A stretch of DNA of 64,000 nucleotides from Nilaparvata lugens (taxonomy: Eukaryota; Arthropoda; Insecta; Hemiptera; Delphacidae): contig NC_052507.1 of NCBI RefSeq assembly GCF_014356525.2, positions 47,113,431 to 47,177,430 on the forward strand. The letters are read 5' to 3'. Positions 1-10,253 of the stretch are shown here, piece by piece. The translations under genes were made by a program, and so were the position numbers. Each line of letters opens with the position of its first letter. Position 1 is the first letter of the stretch. Below the pieces are notes generated by a model that saw only the letters and a program-made list of their open reading frames with translations, was not told where the DNA came from and ran no database searches.

Positions 1-86
1 ACAACTAGCTTACCCAGCGAACTTCGCATCGCCAATGTATCTCATGTTACACTTGACTTTATTTGGTGTTCCGAAACTTCAGAAAA

Positions 87-419
87 TTAGAACTCATTTT
101 CAAGAGCGTTTACTTGGAGAGTGTCGGCATATGCACGGGCACCCTCATCACTGACTGGGACATTGCAGAAAAAAGAGTTGAGCTCTTCAAGGCTATGAGT
201 GATGTTAGGCAGTTTCTTCTCTTTACCCAACCCCATACTTTTTACGGTTCTCCAGATACTTGCAGAGGAACGATTGTCTGTCAGTAGGGCTCGAAAGTAA
301 TGAGATTTTGAATTTCGTATCCTGAGCTTACAACGATTCCTAAGCCTTTTGTACTCTGCAAACATCATTGGACACCCACATCTCTTAGCCAAGCGGAATT
401 TTTTGTCACGCTCGTTCAT
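87..419 (-). pseudogene. LINE ORF2, linker between endonuclease and reverse transcriptase (fragment)
   Basis: The translation has the basic stretch typical of LINE ORF2 between endonuclease and RT, with residues like 'YKRLRNRCKLRIRNSK' followed by 'IWRTVKSMGLG'. In an upstream frame the bases 420-470 encode a 'PAPWITPDIR'-like motif that normally sits just before this block, so ORF2 is shifted here by an indel around 465-475. The reading continues to the left in another frame. It is a decayed piece of the same ORF2 as 464-1399. Confidence 0.65.
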
Positions 420-463
420 AAGCTGACGTATGTCCGGTGTTATCCAGGGAGCTGGTCTCCTAG

Positions 464-1399
464 TTACTTTTTGCTCCTCAACGGCACATGTTTATTGAAC
501 AGCTCGCACATAATTTGTTGGAATACTTCCAGCTTCTCATCAATAGTAGCAGCCATGACAACATGATGCCAAGGAACAGAGAAAAGGTCAGCAAACAACT
601 CCGAGTAATTAATATTCTTATAATCACGGTATCTTATGATTCTTGCTTGTGACTTGGGGGCTTTCACAGCATAAATGCAATAAACCAGATCATGAGCTGA
701 GAGACCCGGCACTGGCACCTGTCCATGACTCTTCACAGCATCAGCATCACAAACAGTGACAAGATCCAACAAAGTGTGGGAAGTGGCTGTGTGGTGTGTA
801 GCCTGTAGCGGAAGTATTGTCATATTGCAAGTAAAAAATATTGTCTTTAGTTGTGTCAAGTCAAAAGTGTCACGTCCAAGCAAGTCTGTGTTAAAGTCAC
901 CCATAACAATGACATGACTGTAAGCCGGCATACACTGCAGGAGAGCGTCCTCGAATTCACACATATATCCTATGTGTGGAGGGCGGTAACAAACTCCAAT
1001 CAACACTTTGGAATTCGCCGCAACTATTTCAATAAACATGAACTCAGGCCTGTTTGGTCTGGAATTGTCGGACTGAAATAAAACTTTGGCTTTCGAATCT
1101 TCCTTTGCAAAAACAGCAACTCCCCCACCATTCTTATGAAGCCTATCATTCCTGAATATGCTAAAGTTATCAATGTGAATAGCCTTTGACGATATCGAAG
1201 GCTTTAGCCATGTTTCAGAGACCAACATCACATCACAGATCTGTGTGCCAAACAAATCACGGAATTCATCAATGTGACACTGCAGTGACTGCGCATTCAC
1301 ATGACATATTTTTAAAAAATTCTTGTGAGGCGAAAAAGCTTGTTCAATGAAGCCCTTTGTGCTTGGCGCGGCTGCACTATCATCTGGAGCTACACTCAT
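464..1399 (-). pseudogene. LINE ORF2, apurinic/apyrimidinic-type endonuclease domain
   Basis: About 311 codons from an ATG at 1399. The endonuclease nicks target DNA so that reverse transcription can start from the 3' end. Motifs appear in family order: 'HVNAQSL' (Asn), 'VSETWL' (Glu), 'GGGVAVF', 'GVCYRPP', 'MGDFN' (Asp, Asn), 'HTLLDLV' and 'SAHDLVY' (final His). The normal 'S-D-H' near the end reads 'SAHD', one sign of drift. The frame closes at a stop at 464-466 in the linker, where an intact ORF2 would go on for several hundred more codons, so this is a broken gene. Confidence 0.85.
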
Positions 1400-1946
1400 G
1401 AGAATGATGACAAGACCAAGAGCCAGTGAAGAAGAAAGAAGGAAATTATTGTAGTGAAACAGTATACTTATAACAGGAATAGCTAAATTACTTCCTGGGG
1501 CAACTGCATTAACTGATGATTAGATTATTAGATCAATAGAAAATGATGATGAAAATAATAATAATAAGAATATTAATGTATAAATATAATACAACTAATC
1601 CCACTTCAATCAATGATTCAATTTAAGAAGTAATACAAACAATATACACATATATAATATATCCTTTGAGATGCTGGCATGAGGCTTAGCCTCAAATCAA
1701 ACTTGAAATAATAGTCTACTAATAATCAAGTACAGCACAAAAGTTGATGAAGTCAATCATCAATAAATATGGAGATCAATAGAAAATAAAAAATAACAGT
1801 ACTTGAGACCGAAAGTATGAGAGAAGAAATCAAATAAATGCTTTGTATAGTGCTGTTTATGAATAAATGGAACAAATAAAAATAGAAAAGAAATTGAATC
1901 ATGTTATTTTTAAAAATTCAGAAAACTGAAAGCGTAAATACATATC
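1400..1946. other. AT-rich spacer between LINE ORF1 and ORF2
   Basis: About 550 bases with no sustained frame, rich in A and T, with short runs such as repeated 'aataat' near 1550-1575. ORF1 and ORF2 of a LINE normally overlap or lie within tens of bases, so this may be an old insertion. I could not find a target-site duplication or a recognisable end. Confidence 0.5.
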
Positions 1947-2789
1947 TCAGACCTGGTTGGTTGCACTGTGCTTTTTACCCTCAGTGTCAGTCCAATAAAT
2001 GATTCCATCAGAAGACCACACATTTTTATACCCAACTCTTTCACATAATGAATTATAGACCTGTATTCTACGTTGTGTTAAGTCTTCCCTTATCACAACG
2101 CCAGTACCCTTGAGCTTTTTCTTTTGAGAGAAAACTGCATTCCGTTGACGATAGCTGACGAATTTGACAATGATGGCGCGGGGTCGTGGTGGCGGGATGG
2201 TGGAGGCCGCGGCGGCCAGCCGACGCCCCACGCGATGCGAGCGATCGATGTCTTGCAGCTCGATGTTAACACCCAGCTTGTCCTTGCAAATATCGATCAC
2301 TAGTTGATCAGTGCTCTCCTTATTTGATTCTGGCACTCCGAATATGCGAATGCAGTTTCTTCTCTGATACTGCTCTAAATCGTCGATGCTACTAGATGAT
2401 TGCTTGATTTTCTCGTCTCTGAGCTTGAGCTGTTCTTTCAACGATGATACTTCTTTTTGAAGATCCACTATTTGAAGAATAGCAGAATTCAAAGATGCTG
2501 TCAACCCCTCAATGACCAGGGTGGAAACGTCTTTAACTAATCTGTCATATACATTGCTGTTATTCAGAATTTTATTTACGAAATTGTTCTCAATACCTGA
2601 GATAACAGCCGGTGATAAAGGGCGAGCCGGCTCAGAGGCAGAGCCTGGCTTCGAAGCAGTAACTGTCGTCTGCTGCGGCACCTTATCTTTCACAGCTGAT
2701 GAGGACGACTGCGACGATGACGATGGCTGCTTATCTGCTGTTTTGCCCGACTGAGAACGAGTCACAGCAGTAAGTTTCGGTGAACTCAT
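1947..2789 (-). CDS. LINE ORF1 protein (coiled coil plus RRM-like domain)
   Basis: About 280 residues. The start is the ATG at 2789 (protein begins MSSPKLT); the same frame is open to 2810 but only with a GTG. Residues 1-60 are Ser/Gln/Lys-rich and low in complexity. A coiled coil follows ('LQKEVSSLKEQLKLRDEKI'), then the conserved core 'RRNCIRIFGVPES', a 'DIDRSHRVGR' segment, and a C-terminal domain with 'VKFVSYRQRNAVF' and 'REDLTQ'. This is the layout of L1-like ORF1 proteins, which trimerise, bind the LINE RNA and chaperone nucleic acids. No CCHC knuckles are seen. The frame is intact although the downstream ORF2 is not. Confidence 0.8.
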   Translation of the reverse strand: MSSPKLTAVTRSQSGKTADKQPSSSSQSSSSAVKDKVPQQTTVTASKPGSASEPARPLSPAVISGIENNFVNKILNNSNVYDRLVKDVSTLVIEGLTASLNSAILQIVDLQKEVSSLKEQLKLRDEKIKQSSSSIDDLEQYQRRNCIRIFGVPESNKESTDQLVIDICKDKLGVNIELQDIDRSHRVGRRLAAAASTIPPPRPRAIIVKFVSYRQRNAVFSQKKKLKGTGVVIREDLTQRRIQVYNSLCERVGYKNVWSSDGIIYWTDTEGKKHSATNQV

Positions 2790-2810
2790 TATTAATATTC
2801 GTTTACACAC

Positions 2811-3246
<436 letters not shown>

Positions 3247-3250
3247 AAGA

Positions 3251-4578
3251 AGAGGAAAAATAATTTAACAATGTCGCGTATTCGTGCGACCCGGGATAAC
3301 CTAGTAAATGAATAAAATGAATTAAATGAATAAGAAATAATATTTAGTTGATAATCTAAGTTGTTAAATAAATAATCAAATCAATTTTGAGATTGAAAAT
3401 TAAACTATTGTGTTTGTGGAACGATTACACAACACCAATTGGGTTTTGTAGGATATATTATGTGCCAATAAAATAAAATATGTTTTAATATTACTCTCAG
3501 ACTACACGTACATTGATTAAAACATTCTTGAGACTGTTTTATTGTCAGCTCGATCAAGTTGGACTAACAATAGCGTTCATGATGGAGCAATAATAATGTA
3601 AACCCTACAAACCAATTCTTAAAACAATTTAATTAACTTTGTTGCATGATTTTCATTCTCCAGTACAGAAGAAGGATCAGGGACATGTTTTCAGAACGAA
3701 TTTGTGAGCCTACTCTTTATCTTAAGGACAGCGATAATGTCAACAACCCGAGGGAGGCACAAGGGGCGTACTTATCGCTCATTTTCAGCCCAGATGTTCC
3801 ATGTGTGTCGTTTTCTTATCATTAAAGTTCTTTTTCAGAAGAGTGTTCTATACTGTATAACCAACAGAAAAACAAGTGTGAAGAGAGAATATTCAGCTTT
3901 ATCGGGTTTTGAACAAGTTTCAGATAAGAACAATGTGTTTGTTGAAGTTTACGATTCACTCAATGAGTGAGGAGATACTAATTTTCACAATCAATAAAAC
4001 CTGTGAAGTCGAGGATGTTAAGTCAATCCATAAATGCTTGGAAGATTTGAAGAGGAGTATCAATGAATAAATGGGAAGAGTTACAATTTCAACTACTACA
4101 ACTACTAACTTCAACCTTTAAGGGATAGCATATTGTCCTGCTGCATTGATTTTATCTCATTTACTGATTTTTATTTCCAATGATTATACTTTGTTAATTA
4201 TTGTAGGCTATATTCAATCTAATATAAATTCTTCTAATTCCTATTGTTCTATAGTTACACTCTTACCAATATATTACTTTCTTTAATATTCAATTGTACA
4301 AATAGTACATTCACAGATGAAAATTCCTGTACGGTACACAATAAATATATCACAGAAAATATATAATAGTTAAAACGATGAATTTTGATACATATTCAAA
4401 ATTATTAAAAAGAGAATTAGCTAGGTCTCATTGAAGGAAACTAGAAGCATTGTCATCAACTGCAAATTATCAATTGAATGAAATAAGATAAGACAGACTT
4501 TAGATACTGTGGTTATTGGCAATGGTACAAAATTGAATACATTTTTCAACCATTTAAAAAAATCATAATTAAGAATTT
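3251..4578. other. Unassigned AT-rich stretch
   Basis: No long gene. Two short stretches look possibly coding on the plus strand: a MAM-like block at 3706-3825 and a 35-codon frame from an ATG at 3963 to a stop at 4068-4070. I recognise nothing in the rest. Family A LTR similarity begins at about 4579. Confidence 0.5.
3706..3825 (+). pseudogene. Possible MAM-domain exon fragment
   Basis: Thirty-nine codons ending in TAA read 'YLKDSDNVNNPREAQGAYLS', then 'IFSPDVPCVSFSYH'. MAM domains (extracellular adhesion modules) carry a segment of the form 'YL..DSS.PR..G..A.L.SP.....CLSFWYHM', which this resembles in order and spacing. The first half of the domain and the following 'G' are missing, and no splice sites convince me. 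It could be a decayed host exon carried between elements, or chance. The resemblance is my reading; family membership is inference. Confidence 0.3.
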
Positions 4579-5649
4579 GAGGTTAGGTTCACTTGTAACC
4601 GTGCCTATCGGCAACATCAACGGCGGTCAAGCCGGATACATAAAATTCTACCAGGCACTTTCGAGTAGAATATCTGTATGTGTACACTATTCATTAAAAC
4701 AAGGACAAAAAACGTTTGAAGAAACATGAAAATATTATTGTAAAAACTAGAGGATATTGTAAAAACCATAGAACAGAATAATTAAAAATCGTAATAAAAA
4801 TAGGGGGAAATAAGATATAGTTTAATGGGTGCAGTAATACTAAAATACATTTGTACAAGAAAATATAAAACCACCAATCAAAGTATAGTATTTGATGGGC
4901 GCTAAAAGTATATAATTCGAAAAGCCACCACGTGGGATTTCTCAAAGTATTAAATATTTATGTTATAATCTGTAAATCATGAACACAATTATGACTTGCA
5001 TGTGAGAGTCACCAAATGTGAGAAATATTTGTTTATTCTAAAGTAGTCTATCTTCATATTACGAACTATTTACTGGGGCCTAATTACGTCATACGGTTTT
5101 GGTGAAATCCATCAATCAGGAGAAACATTCAAATGACATGTAAATTAGGAATAAGGAAGTGTCGTCGAAAAAGAAAAAAGAATAACAGTCACTTGCTTGC
5201 CAGAGATCACGAGAGACACCAACCAAAGATGAGAGAGGTGGACTGAACCCTTGTTATAATATTATTTATGCCAAGTTTGAATTTGAATTTTATTATTAAT
5301 CAATAGCTACAACTCAGTGAAGTCTTTGTATGACAGGAGTTGCTAATTTGAAATAATCCCCATCGAAGAAGATGGCAGCGACCTACCAAACTAATAAGGC
5401 GATGGACACATGAGGCGAAAAACACGTTTCAACTTTAGACACGAACTATCGTCACAGTGAGTTTTCTCGTCTAAATGGTATTCACTACGTCGAATTTCTG
5501 GAAATAATAAAGCTAGCTTGTCAAAAGTTATGTTCAGAAATCGAGCTTGATTAATAACTATTTGCGCATTTAATTGAAATAAGGGAAAGTCTTATTAAGA
5601 ACTTGAATATGAGAATTAAGGAATTAAGTAGCTAAAGAACTATTATATA
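4579..5649 (+). repeat. Family A gypsy LTR fragment, left part (split by the mariner-like insertion)
   Basis: From 'gaggttaggtt' onward this follows the LTRs at 22194 and 37060: same order of blocks, including 'tgagagtc/ggtcacc' segments near 5200 and the 'actcagtgaagtc' and 'agaacttga' blocks near 5310 and 5600. The first roughly 200 bases of a full LTR are missing. The copy is interrupted at 5650 and resumes at 17514. Confidence 0.75.
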
Positions 5650-5811
5650 CAGAGTATCCCACCAAGGTTGTAACAGCCGTTAACCATATATTCTTCACAA
5701 CATTTCTGACAAAAAATGTTCAGTAAACTTTTTTCCTATCGCCCTTAGTTTTCGAGATATATCGATTTTTCAATATTTTCAGAATATGCGCCCACTTCCA
5801 GTCATTAAATA
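5650..5811 (+). repeat. Left terminal inverted repeat of the mariner-like element, outer part
   Basis: Inverted match to 17352-17513, sharing blocks such as 'agtaaacttttttcctatc' and 'gttttcgagatatatcgat'. The similarity stops at 'cattaaata', where the LINE 3' end begins, and resumes at 15893. Confidence 0.85.
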
Positions 5812-6081
5812 ATAAATAAATGAATAATGAAATAATAAATAAATGTTTATTTCCCAAAAAACTAAAACTACAACATCAATTACACAAAATATTAGATAAA
5901 TTACAATATTACATACAATAGTTAGTTACAAAAAGTTCTTATAATGTGTCCTCTACTTGTTTAGTTTTTTCTGTGTGGAAATTGACCTACTCCACTATGG
6001 CATACCATGTTCTAGAGTAGGTTTTGTTAGTTTTTTTGAGCGTATTATTAATTAGTTAGTGTTTAGTAAGTCATTAGGTGG

Positions 6082-7852
6082 TTAGCTGTTTGGAATAATT
6101 TCTTCTATGTTCTGTCTTCCTTTGCTCATCAACCAATTGTGTACTATTGTTTTGAATTTTCTAGGATGATTAATCTGTTTGAAGTTTGCAGGAAGTAGAT
6201 TATATAATTTTGGTGCTAAATGATTGAAATTCCTCTGGTATAGTGCCTTCCTTGCAACACTGGTGATGAGAAGATTCCTGTATCTGGTGTTGTGGTTGTG
6301 GTTTCTGGTTTGAAATGTTGTTGGGTTCTTGTGTAATCTGCATAGCATCTCCTTGGAGTAAAGCTGTCTTGGATCCATCACGTCAAACTCATTGAATAGC
6401 TGGTCTGATGAATAGCGTGGAGGCTTCTGGTTGATGACCGTAATGACCAGCTTCTGTACCCTGAGGAGCGGTTCAATGTGCAAGAAGCTTGCACCTCCCC
6501 ATCCCACAATCCCATACAGCATGAGGGACTGTGCTAGAGAGAAGTAGATAACTCTTAGACATCCTTTGTCGACCAGTGTCCTCAGAATCCTGAATCTGCA
6601 GATAGTCTTCCTCAGTCTCCCGCATAATTCATTGAAATGATGAACCCAGCACAGAAAAGAGTCCATTGTAAATCCCAGGTATTTCTGTGACTGTTTCTTG
6701 TGAACTGTGTATGAAGTGTTATTCCGTTGATTCTTGATTACTATCTCATTTCCTGTTGCCTGTCCATGTTGAGTCGCCGAAATGATCAGAAAGAAGGTTT
6801 TCTCATTATCCAGTGTTAGCAGATTTTCACTCAACCAGCGAGACACCCTCTGAATTCCAGTCTCCACTTCTCTCCAGGTCATCCCCCAGGTCGGTTCAGA
6901 AAACAGTAGAACAGTATCATCTGCAAAGGTGATGATTGATCCATTAATTTCCATGTTGCATAATAGATTTATGTAGAGAAGAAAAATAATTGGTCCTAGT
7001 ACTGTTCCTTGTGGCACTCCAAACTTTACAGTCAGCTTGTTGCTTATCCATTGACTCCGACACATTGTGTTCGGTTTGACAGGTAGAACTTGAAAAGATT
7101 CCATGCAACTTCTCTTATTCCATAGTTATCAAGCCTTGAAAGAAGAATGTCATGTGACACCGTATCAAAAGCCTTTTTTAAATCTAAGAATACTGCTAAT
7201 GGTTTCTCTTCAGTGTTTATTTTATCGGCAATCTGAGTGGTCACATAGTGGATAGCATCATTTGTACTGCGACTAGATCTGAAAACATATTGGTTTAGCG
7301 ATAGAAGATTATTTTTTTCAAGAAATCTGATCAGTCTTGTTTTGATACACTTTTCAGAAATTTTTGATAATGTACTGAGTAATGATATGGGTCTGTAGCA
7401 ATTCATATCTTTCTTATATCTTGTTTTGAAGATTGGACAAAGGACAGCTTCCTTAAGACTCTGTGGAAAAACACCTTCCTCAAAAATTCTGTTTGCAATA
7501 TGTGTTAAAGGCTTGGCAAGAATAGTATTATTGTGTTTGAAAAAATCTGGTTTTAAATTATCGAGTCCTGGTGCACTATTAGTTTTTAGACTATTGATGA
7601 TTTTCATCATTTCGTCCTCACTGACAGGTGTAAAGAATAATGACCAGAAAACTATCTGATCAGCTGCCACATGCTCATCTGCGCCATTACAATCACTATA
7701 TAGAATGTCCTGGGCCAGTTTTGATCCAATACTAATAAAAAATTCATTGAAAGAATTTGACATATCTTTGTCATCATCTCCCAATTTCAACTCTCTCCCT
7801 TCCAAGTTGATTTGGTGGATTTGTGTTCTTGGCCGTTGCACTTCAGTTATTT
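6082..7852 (-). pseudogene. LINE ORF2 reverse transcriptase and C-terminus
   Basis: Two overlapping frames cover it: one down to 7044 and one from 7104 to a stop at 6082, so there is a frameshift near 7044-7104. Motifs in order: 'LKTNSAPGLDNLKPDF', 'CYRPISLLSTLSKISEK', 'FRSSRSTNDAI', 'AVFLDLKKAFDTVSHDIL', 'GVPQGTVLGPIIFLLYIN' and the catalytic 'FADDTVLLF' (Asp codons at 6916-6921). A thumb region and a C-terminal 'RYRNLLITSVARKALYQRN' block follow. Catalytic residues are kept, so the break is recent or mild. The frame above 7852 continues across the BEL/Pao insertion in the linker at 9719. Confidence 0.9.
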
Positions 7853-7857
7853 CTCTC
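7853..7857 (+). repeat. Target-site duplication CTCTC, left copy (BEL/Pao insertion)
   Basis: CTCTC lies just before the LTR start TGGT at 7858. The same five bases follow the other LTR end ACCA at 9719-9723. Five bases is usual for BEL/Pao elements. Confidence 0.9.
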
Positions 7858-8302
7858 TGGTAATCCCGTCCTGTCCCCAAACCTATGGATTGGGGTACAG
7901 TTAAGATTCAATTCACAAAAACGTCGACAGCCCCAAAAGTAAGTCTTTAATTTGCACTAACCTTGGAACTGGTGAGGAAGTGGACTGTATCTCGTGTGTA
8001 GAAGTTACTGCTGACGATATCCTGTCTTTATGCGTAGGCCTATATGATATTGTACATATATCACAAAACGAAACTAGGTAATTGCGTTCAGCTCGAACGC
8101 CACGGAACAGGAGAAATGAAATGAAAACGATGTTGACTTCTCGAGCACGTTTCTTGAAGTGCTGGTTTGAAAGATAAACGGGGAGGATGAAGGAGGGGTG
8201 AGGGAGAGAGGTTATCTTGCCTCTTTGGGAGAGGGGGAAGGGGAGGAAAGCACAAACTAATCAACCCACAATCAAGGCTGCCGATCCTCTGTGAATCCAC
8301 CA
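7858..8302 (-). repeat. BEL/Pao LTR (3' LTR of the deleted copy)
   Basis: 445 bases starting TGGT and ending ACCA, matching 29421-29856 and 35117-35553. The plus-strand bases just right of it (8303-8316) are pyrimidine-rich, which on the element's strand gives a purine-rich tract suited to priming plus-strand synthesis. Confidence 0.9.
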
Positions 8303-8468
8303 TCTCCGCCCGCCTAGGAATGCCCCATTTCCAAGAACATAAACTAACAAAAACTAAAATTTTAAAGTAAAAGAAAAACAAAACAACAAGCACTGAACGG
8401 TAGGAAAGGAAAAACTAAGGGAAAAAGTAATAGGAAAGGAAAACGGAAAACTTGGTGTGTGGGTTAAA

Positions 8469-9292
8469 CTAATAGGGAAGTATGTGGGCAAGTTTCCTAA
8501 CTGGCCTAACATACTCACCAGAGTTAGTTTTCACGTGAGCTGAGCGCACAACACCCTTAGCATCACTTATGATTTGGGTGACTCTACCTAACGGGTATGA
8601 TAAGGGTGATGAATTGTCCTCTTTAATCCATACTAACTGCCCTACCTGAAGGTTTGTGTCACTCTCAAACCACTTATTCTTCTGTTGAAGAGTGTGGAGG
8701 TATTCACTCTCCCACCTCTTCCACAATCTCTGAGTGAAGCGATTAACCTTTTCCCAACGAGACAGTCTGTGCTCGTTGACATCACTCACATCAATTTCAG
8801 GAACCGCCAACAGAGGGCGATGAACAAGGAAATGTCCGGGAGTCAGCGCCTCGTAGTCATCAGGAGATGAAGAGAGTGCATACAACGGTCTCGAATTGAG
8901 TATCGCCTCAATTTTCACCAACAGAGTGGAAAGCTCAACAATGGTTAGGACCGAATTTCCCACATCACGAAACAAATGGAATTTCACATTTTTAATATCA
9001 GTCGCGCAGCACCTTTGAAATTCGTCCCTTGATTACAGAATATTTCTTTAGGCGATCCACGCCTAGAAACAAAACGATGGAGAGTGTTAATAAACTCTTC
9101 GGATGAAAGACTTGTAAGCACCTCAATGTGACAAGCTTTTGTTGCCAGACAGACAAACAGTGCAAAGTATGCCTTGTACGTACGAGCTTTGGGCCGAATA
9201 CTCTCTTTGACAGTGAAAGGACCAGCTAGATCGACTGCAGCCTTCAGAAAGGGAATACTGGGAACAACACGAGAGCTGGGAAGATCACCCAT
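8469..9292 (-). pseudogene. BEL/Pao integrase, core and C-terminal DUF5641-like region (fragment)
   Basis: Two frames: 9292-8984 with the core start ('PFLKAAVDLAGPF', 'LATKACHIEVL', 'CNQGTNFKGA'), then 8987-8469 with 'ILNSRPLYALSSSPDD', 'LTPGHFLVHRP', 'WKRWESEYLHTLQQ' and 'VGQLVWIKEDN'. Integrase inserts the cDNA into host DNA. Compared with the copy at 30022-31250, about 130 bases around the glutamate of the catalytic triad are deleted at 8984-8990. In the first block 'CNQGTN' stands where 'CDNGTN'-type sequence with the second Asp is usual. It is therefore catalytically dead. Confidence 0.88.
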
Positions 9293-9718
9293 CCAAACCT
9301 ATGGATTGGGGTACAGTTAAGATTTAATTCACGAAAATGTCGACAGCCCCAAAAGTAGGTCTTTAATTTGCACTTACCTTGGAACTGGCGAGGAAGTGGA
9401 CTGTATCTCGTGTGTAGAAGTTACTGCTGACGATATCCTGTCTTTATGCGTAGGCCTATATGATATAGTACATATATCACGAAACGAAACGAGGTAATTG
9501 CATTCAGCTCGAACGCCACAGAAACAGGAGAAACAGAACGAAACGATGTTGACTTCTCGAGCACGCTTCTTGAAGTGCTGGTTTGAAAGATAAACGTGGA
9601 GGATTAAGGAGGGGTGAGGGAGAGAGGTTATCTTGCCTCTTTGGGAGAGGGGGAAGGGTAGAAAAGCACAAACTAATCAACCCACAATCAAGGCTGCCGA
9701 TCCTCCGTGAATCCACCA
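9293..9718 (-). repeat. BEL/Pao LTR (5' LTR of the deleted copy, truncated at its internal edge)
   Basis: It follows the 7858-8302 LTR from 'ccaaacctatggattgggg' to 'aatccacca', but the first 20 or so plus-strand bases are missing where it is fused to integrase sequence. The outer end ACCA at 9715-9718 is intact and is followed by CTCTC. Confidence 0.88.
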
Positions 9719-10249
9719 CTCTCATTACTTCCCATGTTTGCTTAGAGTTGCTGGAGGTTTCAAATCGCCTTGAAAAGTATTGTTTCTTCGCATTTTCTAT
9801 TACAGTTGTTAGTAGATTTCTGTACCTTCTATAATACTCTCTAAGCTGTAGATTCGCTGTATTATTCTTGCTCTGTCTGTGTAATTTATCTCTCTTCCTT
9901 ATTGATGTTATTAATCCATTCGTAATCCAAGGCTCAATTTTTCTTTTTGTGTGCGATACTCTATCAATAACGTTACATTCTTCTGTGTATTTCTTCAGTA
10001 TTTCTATAATTCTCTTCAAAGCACTATCAGCGCATTCCTGCAGGTACACGGAATTCCAGGTCTCATTCGTTAGTATTAATGGAAGTTTAATATAATCAAT
10101 ACTTTCATAGTAGGGTTTTCTCCTGTTGTGATTGTGTTCCACCGCATCATATTTAATTCCCAGAATAGTTATTAAATGATCTGAGATAGAATTTGGGAAA
10201 ACTATTGGTATTATATCTTTTTCAAAGCTTATCAGAATAAATGATCTAT
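9719..10249 (-). pseudogene. LINE ORF2 segment between endonuclease and reverse transcriptase
   Basis: It contains the end of the endonuclease ('FPNSISDHLITILGI', holding the Ser-Asp-His motif) and the basic linker ('WITNGLITSIRKRDKLHR', 'YYRRYRNLLTTVIENAKK'), ending in 'SKQTWEVM' at the BEL/Pao insertion. Just after the solo-LTR junction the endonuclease frame reads 'CIDHLF' and then meets a stop, and the segment continues one frame over, so there is one indel near 10235. It belongs between 11928 and 7852 of the same ORF2. Confidence 0.85.
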
Positions 10250-10253
10250 ACAT

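Larger units (their letters stand above)
1..2789 (-). mobile_element. Non-LTR retrotransposon (LINE), Jockey/CR1-type, cut by the window edge
   Basis: A minus-strand LINE: ORF1 comes first (2789 down to 1947), then an apurinic-type endonuclease (1399 down to 464) and the linker that precedes the reverse transcriptase (419 down to 87). The reverse transcriptase lies beyond position 1. The reading frame of ORF2 is broken between 464 and 419. Bases 1-86 continue the LINE in no clean frame. The clade is inferred from an L1/CR1-style ORF1 without zinc knuckles and from the endonuclease motifs; other clades with similar ORF1s are possible. Confidence 0.8.
7858..9718 (-). mobile_element. BEL/Pao LTR retrotransposon, internally deleted copy
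   Basis: Two LTRs flank only the last part of the integrase gene. The left LTR is complete; the right one lacks the bases next to the internal region and is fused straight to integrase coding sequence at about 9292. Gag, protease, reverse transcriptase and RNase H are gone. Flanking CTCTC duplications are intact. The full-length relative is at 29421-35553. Removing the element and one duplication would leave the surrounding LINE ORF2 in frame. Confidence 0.9.
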
